A stretch of DNA of 6,225 nt from the NCBI GenBank assembly GCA_018671205.1, contig JABHIC010000095.1, positions 1 to 6,225 of the forward strand, written 5' to 3'. The notes under the pieces were generated by a model that was not told the origin of the DNA, searched no databases, and saw only the letters and a list, made by a program, of their open reading frames with translations. Of the stretch, positions 1 to 5,377 are shown piece by piece. Source of the DNA: Gammaproteobacteria bacterium (lineage in GTDB: Bacteria > Pseudomonadota > Gammaproteobacteria > GCF-002020875). Both the position numbers and the translations under genes were made by a program. Every line of letters begins with the position of its first letter. The first letter of the stretch is position 1.

Positions 1-1068
1 CTGCATGAGCTTCAGAAAGAGCGCGGTGCCAGCTGTGGGTTCATCGGAAGCCAGGGAGAGCAGTTTGGGGCAGAGTTGGAGCAGCAGCGCAATAGAACGG
101 ACCACCACCTAATTCCACTGCTACGCACGCTACCGACCTTCAACCTGGATTTCCTACACAACAACCGTGTTCAGTTTGTTATCAAGTTGAAGCAGTTGGA
201 GGAGTTGGCGGATGAGATTGGGTTTGTTCGTGATGAGGTTGATCAGCTTGCCTTGGGATGTGTGGAGTCTCTGGAGTGGTTCACCGGAATCACCCAACAA
301 CTGACCGTCTTGATTAAAGTCGCCTACCAAGTTGAGGGAGGTGTACCCGTCAATGCGCAAGTCAGCTCTCTTGAGTATTTTATGCGGGCAAAGGATCTTG
401 CAGGAGTTGAACGGGGGTTGATCACAGGCGCTATTAGCAATGGGGTGTTTGCGCCAGGAATGTACAGGCGTTTTGTTGAGAACCTTGCCCTGGAGCAGTA
501 TGCATTCCGCCGATTTTATGAGTTGGCCACAGAGAAGGAGGCTCAACTGTTGCGACAGATGCTGAAACATCAGGCATTTGTCGGGGTTGAGCGTATTCGT
601 AAGATACTGTTACAGACAGAAGGGGTGACTAAGGTGGGTGGGACTCAGCAGTGGTTCGCTACAGCCAGTAAGCGGATCGACTTAATGAAAGAGGCAGAGA
701 CGGAGCTGATCAGAGAGATCACCGCTGAGGCGAGGCAGCAGAGCCGGAAAGCATCTTACTACTACTACCTCTACCTGACGCTGGTGGTGCTCTCATTGAT
801 AACGACAGTGTGGGTTGCACTTCGATTGGTCTCTGAGATGGTATATCGTGAGAAACTGGGGCAGCGCCTGATAGTGAGTAGCGACCAGATGGCAGAGGCC
901 GAGAGCATAGCTCATCTCGGAAGCTGGATGCTGGATCTGGAGTCCAACACGCTTCACTGGTCTGATGAGCTATACCGGATTTTCGGGCTAAAGCCAGGCG
1001 ATATGGAGGCAACCTATGAGGGCTTTCTGGAACGTGTCCATCCGCAAGACCGTGATAAGGTAAGCTAG
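1..1068 (+). CDS. N-terminal part of NIT-PAS hybrid sensor histidine kinase (5' partial, ends at in-frame TAG)
   Basis: This is the sensory half of a membrane-bound kinase. The frame is open from base 1, so the TTG at 76 is not a credible start; the true start and first membrane helix lie left of the window. The first codons read LHELQKERGASCGF, the signature of the NIT (nitrate/nitrite-sensing type) domain, which continues as a helical periplasmic region to about 710 and includes the typical AKDLAGVERGLI segment. A Tyr-rich transmembrane helix lies at about 757-831. A PAS domain of the PAS_3 type begins near 892 (AHLGSWMLDLESNTLHWSDE, then FLERVHPQDRDKVS). The frame stops at TAG 1066-1068 in mid-PAS, yet the same frame continues the PAS fold immediately afterwards. 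I therefore regard this and the 1111-3330 frame as one gene split by a nonsense codon, a sequencing error or a readthrough codon. If really terminated, the product would be a membrane sensor with half a PAS and no kinase. That NIT domains sense nitrate is family knowledge (NasR); the ligand here is unknown. Confidence 0.85.
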   Translation: MHELQKERGASCGFIGSQGEQFGAELEQQRNRTDHHLIPLLRTLPTFNLDFLHNNRVQFVIKLKQLEELADEIGFVRDEVDQLALGCVESLEWFTGITQQLTVLIKVAYQVEGGVPVNAQVSSLEYFMRAKDLAGVERGLITGAISNGVFAPGMYRRFVENLALEQYAFRRFYELATEKEAQLLRQMLKHQAFVGVERIRKILLQTEGVTKVGGTQQWFATASKRIDLMKEAETELIREITAEARQQSRKASYYYYLYLTLVVLSLITTVWVALRLVSEMVYREKLGQRLIVSSDQMAEAESIAHLGSWMLDLESNTLHWSDELYRIFGLKPGDMEATYEGFLERVHPQDRDKVS

Positions 1069-1074
1069 GCTTAC
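1060..1074 (+). other. In-frame TAG stop at the centre of a perfect inverted repeat, inside the PAS domain
   Basis: The bases GTAAGC-TAG-GCTTAC form two exact 6-base arms around the stop codon at 1066-1068. In RNA the stem could extend by one G-U and one A-U pair (left AAG, right TTC side). Reading through, the PAS sequence is DRDKVS-X-AYFSSIKK. PAS_3 domains usually have Gln, Lys, Glu or Arg at the X position, so one C-to-T change (CAG to TAG) or A-to-T change (AAG to TAG) would account for it. The stem and the stop are directly visible. Any function as a readthrough or recoding element is speculation. Confidence 0.6.
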
Positions 1075-1110
1075 TTCAGCTCGATAAAGAAGGAACGAGA
1101 TAGTTATGAG

Positions 1111-3330
1111 GTGGACCACCGCGTGGTCCGCATGGATGGTGATGAGCGTGTTGTGCATGAACGCTGCCACCATGTTCGCAATAAGCAAGGGAAGGTCATC
1201 CGCTCAATCGGCATCGTGCATGACATCACCGAGCGCAGCCAAGTAGAGAGACTGAAGAGAGAGAATAAGGCTGCGGAAATTGCCAGCAAGACTAAAGATA
1301 ACTTCCTGGCCACAATGAGCCATGAACTGCGTACTCCGCTCTCTATCGTGGTGGGTAGTGGTGAGATGCTTCAAGAGACCCAGCTGACTGAGGTTCAGCA
1401 GCAGTTGCTGAACCCAATGCTGGTCTCCAGTAGGAGACAGTTGGCGCTGATTAATGACATCCTTGACCTATCAAAAATCGAGTCAGGCAAGTTCCAAATT
1501 GATCTGGCACCCTTCTGTTTAGCAGACCTAGTCAAAGATGTGGTTGAAATGTTTACTGTGATAGCAGACAACTCAGGACTTGATTTTGAAGTGAGGCAGC
1601 AGGCATACCCAGAATTTAAAATATGGGGAGACGACAAGCGCATCAGCCAGATTCTGGTCAACTTACTGGGGAATGCTCTTAAATTTACTGCAAAGGGTGG
1701 GGTTGTATTAACCTGCTGGGTAGAGGAAAACAGGCTCTACTTCTCCGTAGAGGATACAGGGATTGGGATGGCAGCTGAGACACTGGAGCGCCTCTTCAAG
1801 CCGTTTGAGCAGGCGGATGGCAGTATCTCTCGCCGTTATGGCGGTACAGGGCTTGGGCTTTATATCTCATGGACCTTGGCGGAGATGATGGAGGGAACGA
1901 TTCAGGTTGTCAGTGAAGAGGGCAAAGGGGCGCGTTTTACATTGGAACTACCCTATAGAGAAAGTGAGTTATCCTCTATCAGCCGAAATGTGATGGATAC
2001 AAAATCACGACCGAGTGAAGCGCTGGAGTTGGTTGGCGATGTGCTGGTTGTGGAGGATACCCCTGAGCTACAGCTACTAGAACGTCGCATCATACAAGCC
2101 TTTGGGGTTACTGTTACTGTTGCAGATAATGGTCAAGAGGCGGTAGAGAAAGCGACTCAACAGCAGTTTGACCTCATCTTTATGGACATGCAGATGCCGG
2201 TGATGGATGGGTTAGAGGCAACAAGAGTACTGCGAGGAGAGGGCAACCAGACTCCGATTATTGCGCTCACAGCGAATGTGATGCAGAGGCATCGGGAGAT
2301 GTTTGAGGAGGCAGGTGCGAATGGTTTTCTCCACAAGCCGATCAATAAAAGCGAGATCGAACAGATGCTGAAGCAGTATCTGATGCCTGAAGACGATATC
2401 GCTGATGGGGTAGTCGATGTGCAACCCTACACCTGCCCCCTCTTATTTATTGATGATGATCTGGGGGTAATCAACCTGTATCAGGAGATCTTCAATGATA
2501 ATGCTCAAGTCGGTGGTATTTCTAGGAAAATAGAGGAGATACTGAATGGGTTCGTTCCTGCAACTTTAGATAAGAAGGATGAGTTTAGCCTATTCACGGC
2601 AACCCATGGCCAGGAAGGTGTAGAGATTGCTCGTATTGCACTGGAAGAGGAGCGTCCATTTGTAGTGGCCTTTGTCGATATGCGGATGCCACTAGGGATG
2701 AATGGACTAGAGACTGCCAAGGCATTGCGCAAGCTGGATGAGCGTATCTATATTGTGATTGTGACCGCCTATAGTGATATTGGACTAGAGGAGATTGGTC
2801 GTGAGCTGGGATATGGTTTTCTCTATCTGAATAAGCCCTTTCGTCAGCATGAGATTAAGCAAGTCGCTCGAATGCTGGCAGATAACTGGAAGAGAGAGAG
2901 ACAAACCGGCTCTCAACCGATGCTGAAAAAGGAGGAGCTAGAGGAGCAGTTACTGAAGATCCAGATGGAATTTCCCTCTAAGGCAGCAGATCAACAGCAC
3001 TATGTTCCCTCTGTAGAGCGGGTCTCAGAAACTGATCAGAGCACTATACCCTCAGGAGCGGATGAACTGGTTGATGATGAGATGATGACTATCTTCCGAG
3101 AGAGTGCAATAACATATCGAATAAAGCTGACCACAGCACTATCTAATGAGGATTGGGCAGAGCTGAGGTCAGTCGCACACACTATCAAAGGCAGCGCAGC
3201 ATCTTTTGGTTATCCTAAACTGTCCCAGCTTTCTGAGGCTGTACAGTTTGCAGTGGATGAAGAGAGAATGAGTGCGGTGCCAGCACTTGCAACGGAGTTG
3301 CTGTTTGATATGGATAAAGTGCTACATTAA
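1111..3330 (+). CDS. Hybrid histidine kinase core: PAS end-HisKA-HATPase-REC-REC-HPt (continues the 1-1068 frame)
   Basis: This frame carries the complete phosphorelay of the gene that starts left of the window. The GTG at 1111 is only the first start-like codon after the TAG; protein similarity already resumes at 1069 (AYFSSIKKERDSYEVDHRVV, PAS). Residues counted from 1111: PAS end with HDITERS at 37-43; HisKA with phosphoacceptor His71 in SHELRTP; HATPase at about 173-281 with N-box NLLGNALKFT, G1 DTGIGM and G2 GGTGLGL; REC1 at about 309-424 with Glu315/Asp316, phosphoacceptor Asp359 (FMDMQMP) and Lys409; REC2 at about 441-592 with Asp448-450, Asp523 (FVDMRMP) and Lys575; HPt at about 651-735 with His690 (AHTIKGSAASFG). 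All catalytic residues are intact, so phosphate could pass His-Asp-His-Asp within one chain. REC2 carries an insert of about 30 residues. An AGAAGGA at 1088-1094 precedes GTG 1111 by 16 bases, too far for a good ribosome site; reinitiation would give a soluble kinase without its sensor. It ends at TAA, with no clear terminator hairpin behind it. Confidence 0.93.
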   Translation: MDHRVVRMDGDERVVHERCHHVRNKQGKVIRSIGIVHDITERSQVERLKRENKAAEIASKTKDNFLATMSHELRTPLSIVVGSGEMLQETQLTEVQQQLLNPMLVSSRRQLALINDILDLSKIESGKFQIDLAPFCLADLVKDVVEMFTVIADNSGLDFEVRQQAYPEFKIWGDDKRISQILVNLLGNALKFTAKGGVVLTCWVEENRLYFSVEDTGIGMAAETLERLFKPFEQADGSISRRYGGTGLGLYISWTLAEMMEGTIQVVSEEGKGARFTLELPYRESELSSISRNVMDTKSRPSEALELVGDVLVVEDTPELQLLERRIIQAFGVTVTVADNGQEAVEKATQQQFDLIFMDMQMPVMDGLEATRVLRGEGNQTPIIALTANVMQRHREMFEEAGANGFLHKPINKSEIEQMLKQYLMPEDDIADGVVDVQPYTCPLLFIDDDLGVINLYQEIFNDNAQVGGISRKIEEILNGFVPATLDKKDEFSLFTATHGQEGVEIARIALEEERPFVVAFVDMRMPLGMNGLETAKALRKLDERIYIVIVTAYSDIGLEEIGRELGYGFLYLNKPFRQHEIKQVARMLADNWKRERQTGSQPMLKKEELEEQLLKIQMEFPSKAADQQHYVPSVERVSETDQSTIPSGADELVDDEMMTIFRESAITYRIKLTTALSNEDWAELRSVAHTIKGSAASFGYPKLSQLSEAVQFAVDEERMSAVPALATELLFDMDKVLH

Positions 3331-3382
3331 CCAGTGGCTCCTTAGTACTCCGACAACCTTGCTACTGTGATGAACCCGTTTC
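3331..3382. other. Short unassigned spacer between the kinase gene and the IS remnant
   Basis: These 52 bases hold no recognisable gene, hairpin terminator or convincing promoter. In the transposase frame they give two stops near 3368-3373 and no IS3-family similarity, so the left breakpoint of the IS remnant should lie close to 3371-3383. A TGAACCCG at 3371-3378 resembles the start of the outer end expected for this element, but only the first six bases match. Confidence 0.4.
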
Positions 3383-3572
3383 TATGACAATGCATTAGCC
3401 AAGACTATCAACGACCTCAAAAAAACAGAATTGATCCGTAAACGAGGGCCATGGAGAGGGGGAGATGATGTTGGATGTGTCACCCTTGAATGGGTAGGTT
3501 GGTGATATTATCCCTGCTGAATTTGAGCTGGAGTATTATCACAAGTTGGAAGAGTCAGCCACGATGGCATAA
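3383..3572 (+). pseudogene. Decayed C-terminal remnant of IS3-family transposase (OrfB)
   Basis: Frame 2 from 3383 reads YDNALAKTINDLKKTELIRK, then RGPWRG and LEWVGW, matching the C-terminal end of the rve/DDE domain in IS3-family OrfB proteins (typically YDNALAETINGLYKTELI, LEWVDWFN). After TGG 3500-3502 it hits TGA. The similarity resumes one frame over at 3501 as GDIIPAEFELEYYHKLEESA and ends at TAA 3570-3572. About ten codons that normally join these blocks (the FNxRRLLEPI stretch) are missing, so an internal deletion with frameshift has occurred. The third catalytic acid of the DDE triad, normally Glu after NALA, is Lys here (AAG 3401-3403). The N-terminal part, OrfA and the rest of the catalytic domain are absent. 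It cannot encode an active transposase. Confidence 0.85.
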
Positions 3573-3587
3573 CCCAAACTAAACAGC

Positions 3588-3611
3588 CTTCGGAAGACCC
3601 GGGGCGGTTCA
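3588..3611 (+). repeat. Right terminal inverted repeat of the IS3-family remnant
   Basis: The segment ends with CCCGGGGCGGTTCA; its reverse complement TGAACCGCCCCGGG is the form expected at the missing left end. Recognition rests on the IS3-family pattern and on the position shortly after the transposase stop. The inner limit is approximate. Confidence 0.65.
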
Positions 3612-3630
3612 GGTGTGGAAAAGTAGAATT

Positions 3631-3638
3631 AGAGGGGG
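3631..3638 (+). promoter_or_regulatory. Ribosome binding site fixing the start of the first phnD-like gene
   Basis: AGAGGGGG lies four bases before GTG 3643. It supports that GTG over the upstream in-frame GTG at 3613, which has no such motif, abuts the IS end, and would place ten charged or irregular residues before the signal peptide. Confidence 0.7.
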
Positions 3639-3642
3639 AAAA

Positions 3643-4515
3643 GTGATAAAGAAGATTATTGGAATATTGTTGGTTACACTGCTGGTCTCCGAGGCTTTTG
3701 CTAAAGATCAGCTGGTATTTGGTGTGCCACCTTGGAGGAAGCCTGAGGCACTCTATGAGATCCATAAGCCGATTATAGAGGCATTGGAGCAGCAGTTGGG
3801 CATCAAACTGGTGTTTCATGTTTCGAGTGACTATGAGAGCTTGATTCATAAAGTACAGTCTGAGTTGGTTGATATCGTAGCCTTCTCGCCAAATCTCTAT
3901 GTGCAGGCAAAGCAACGGATCCCCTTGTTACGTTATTTGGCTACCGTCAATAAACGTTCTAAACAGGGGGGGTTAGTTGATAACTATTACAGTGTGATCC
4001 TGGGGTTGAAGTCGCGGAATATTGATGTTCTGGCTGATCTGAAGGGTAAGCGTTTTGCCTTTACGGATTACCAATCTACCTCTGGGTATGTCTACCCGAA
4101 TATGGTATTAATGCAGCAGGGTATCGATCCAAAGACATTTTTCTCCGATATCTTTATGTTGAAAAAGCATGGCAAAGTGCTGGAGGCATTGGTGCAGGAG
4201 AAGGTGGAAGGGGGCGCAACTTCAAACGAGCTACTGCAGGAGCTGCGTGAGAATCATGGGGACATTGTTAATGTGCTTTCTCAAACCAAACCGATTCCCT
4301 ATGATGCTTATGCCACGGCACCACATGTTGATCCGGTGTTAGCAGCGCGGATTCAGCAGGTGCTATTGAATATCAGGTTGAGTGATGCGGACTATCAGCG
4401 TGCTCGGTTCAAGAAGAATCAGCCGATGGCATTCTCACTTAAATCAGATGCCTTTTATGATTCTATTCGAGAGGCTGCTAATTTCTCAATTAGTAGTCAG
4501 AGAGAAATAAAATGA
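3643..4515 (+). CDS. PhnD-like periplasmic substrate-binding protein, first of a tandem pair
   Basis: This is a 290-residue secreted binding protein of the phosphate/phosphite/phosphonate (PhnD) family. GTG 3643 is chosen because a strong AGAGGGGG precedes it and a clean signal peptide follows: MIKK, a hydrophobic run, then cleavage after AFA at residue 20. Family landmarks: FGVPPW at the mature N-terminus; SDYESLI and VDIVAFSPNLYVQA in lobe one; KGKRFAFTD and the anion-binding STSGY loop at 145-149; FMLKKHGKV with His176; VEGGAT; IPYDA with Asp221. The STSG, His and Asp positions correspond to phosphonate contacts known in E. coli PhnD, but the ligand cannot be read from sequence. It overlaps the next gene by ATGA, implying translational coupling. 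No PhnC/PhnE-type ABC genes are adjacent, which argues for sensing rather than transport. The operon promoter is not identifiable: only 31 bases separate the start from the IS end. Confidence 0.9.
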   Translation: MIKKIIGILLVTLLVSEAFAKDQLVFGVPPWRKPEALYEIHKPIIEALEQQLGIKLVFHVSSDYESLIHKVQSELVDIVAFSPNLYVQAKQRIPLLRYLATVNKRSKQGGLVDNYYSVILGLKSRNIDVLADLKGKRFAFTDYQSTSGYVYPNMVLMQQGIDPKTFFSDIFMLKKHGKVLEALVQEKVEGGATSNELLQELRENHGDIVNVLSQTKPIPYDAYATAPHVDPVLAARIQQVLLNIRLSDADYQRARFKKNQPMAFSLKSDAFYDSIREAANFSISSQREIK

Positions 4516-5354
4516 GATTGAAATTTCTTTTTCTACTATTATGGGTAGGGCTTTCTCAAGCGAGTGCTGAGGAGCGCATCACTATTGGTGTTGGTCCCTG
4601 GTTTGATGACCAGACAATGACAGAAGGCTACCAACATTTTATTCGCTATATGGAGTCTACAATAGGCGTCTCGGTAGAGTTTCATGTTGCCAAGGATTAT
4701 CATGACCTTGTCAACAAGATTGCGCATCAACGGGTGGATATAGGTTTCTTTGCACCAGCCTCCTATGTTGAGGCAAAGGCTGAGATTCCTGGTTTGTATT
4801 ACTTGGCCACTGTAGTCTATCGTAATAAAAAAGGTGAGCTTACAGACCATTACAGTAGTTATATCGTAGTACACAAGGATTCAGGATATCAATCATTAGA
4901 GGACCTACGAGATAAACGTTTTGCCTTTACTGAGTTTCACTCAACCTCCGGTTATCTCTATCCAACGCTTTATCTTCAACAGAAGGGGATTAATCCGGAA
5001 CACTATTTTTCACAGCTATTTATGCTTAAACGCCACTCTAAGGTATGTGCAGCAATTGCTAAAAAAAGAGTAGATGCGGGGGCAACCTATGATGATGCGT
5101 TGTTGGACGCCAATGCAAAATTCAATGATCAACTAGTGGTGTTAGCGGAGTCTGGAAAAATTCCAAATGATGCGGTTGCTGCCGGTACTCATGTATCTAA
5201 TGACGTTGTTGAGCGGGTTCGCCAGGCTTTACTGAGTTATCGTAAAGACTCCTTTCGTAACCACCTGTTTGATGGTCCACAAGGATTTCGGGCTCGCTCA
5301 GATGAGTTTTACGATACGGTAAGAAAAGTGCGTTCTATGGTGCCCACTCCGTGA
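4512..5354 (+). CDS. PhnD-like periplasmic substrate-binding protein, second of a tandem pair
   Basis: This 280-residue paralogue of the preceding protein is also exported: MRLK, a Leu-rich core and cleavage after ASA at residue 19. The ATG at 4512 lies inside the upstream stop (ATGA), and only a weak AGAG precedes it, so it probably relies on translational coupling. Landmarks: IGVGPW, KDYHDLV, VDIGFFAPASYVEA, KRFAFTE, STSGY at 144-148, FMLKRHSKV with His175, VDAGAT, IPNDA with Asp220, and FYDTVRK near the end. Over a 47-residue block around STSGY I count 28 identities with the first copy, and they align along the whole length, so this is an old gene duplication with divergence rather than a recent repeat. 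Pocket-lining segments differ (IPNDA versus IPYDA, VDAGAT versus VEGGAT), so ligands or partners may differ. The receptor gene follows after 23 bases. Confidence 0.9.
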   Translation: MRLKFLFLLLWVGLSQASAEERITIGVGPWFDDQTMTEGYQHFIRYMESTIGVSVEFHVAKDYHDLVNKIAHQRVDIGFFAPASYVEAKAEIPGLYYLATVVYRNKKGELTDHYSSYIVVHKDSGYQSLEDLRDKRFAFTEFHSTSGYLYPTLYLQQKGINPEHYFSQLFMLKRHSKVCAAIAKKRVDAGATYDDALLDANAKFNDQLVVLAESGKIPNDAVAAGTHVSNDVVERVRQALLSYRKDSFRNHLFDGPQGFRARSDEFYDTVRKVRSMVPTP

Positions 5355-5377
5355 GTTGCTGTTTACTTTTTTGATTG

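Larger units (their letters stand above)
3371..3611 (+). mobile_element. Truncated IS3-family insertion sequence, right end preserved
   Basis: The transposase tail is followed by 39 bases ending CCCGGGGCGGTTCA at 3611. This is the usual outer end of a group of proteobacterial IS3 elements, whose opposite end would begin TGAACCGCCCCGGG. The left boundary is uncertain: TGAACCCG at 3371 could be a damaged left tip or chance. No target-site duplication can be recognised (TGA before 3371, GGT after 3611). The element points toward the phnD-like genes and stops 31 bases before the first one's start, so it separates the kinase gene from that operon and may have displaced the operon's original promoter. 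Confidence 0.75.

Noticed and set aside
76..78. TTG as the start of the NIT-PAS gene
   Set aside because: The frame is open to base 1 and codons 1-25 encode the conserved LHELQKERG part of the NIT domain, so the gene begins outside the window.
1060..1074. Inverted repeat as a transcription terminator
   Set aside because: It has no run of T after the stem and sits in the middle of a conserved PAS domain.
3371..3378. TGAACCCG as an intact left end of the IS
   Set aside because: Only the first six bases fit the expected TGAACCGCCCC, and the flanking bases give no target duplication with those after 3611; kept only as a possible boundary.
3486..3511. TTGAAT and TATTAT as an outward promoter in the IS remnant
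   Set aside because: The spacer is 14 bases, too short for a sigma-70 promoter. TTGGAA 3546 with CATAAC 3568 is spaced better but matches poorly.
3613..3615. GTG at 3613 as the start of the first phnD-like gene
   Set aside because: It touches the IS end, has no ribosome site, and would put ten non-signal residues before a signal peptide that starts properly at GTG 3643 behind AGAGGGGG.
3624..3629. TAGAAT as a -10 box for the phnD-like operon
   Set aside because: Transcription would begin inside the ribosome site at 3631-3638, and no -35 box lies at the right distance.
3508..3915. Minus-strand 135-codon frame across the IS end and first phnD-like gene
   Set aside because: It lies antisense to two recognisable coding segments and shows no family motif. 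The other minus-strand frames at 154-570, 719-1012, 4539-4874 and 5513-5980 were dismissed for the same reason.
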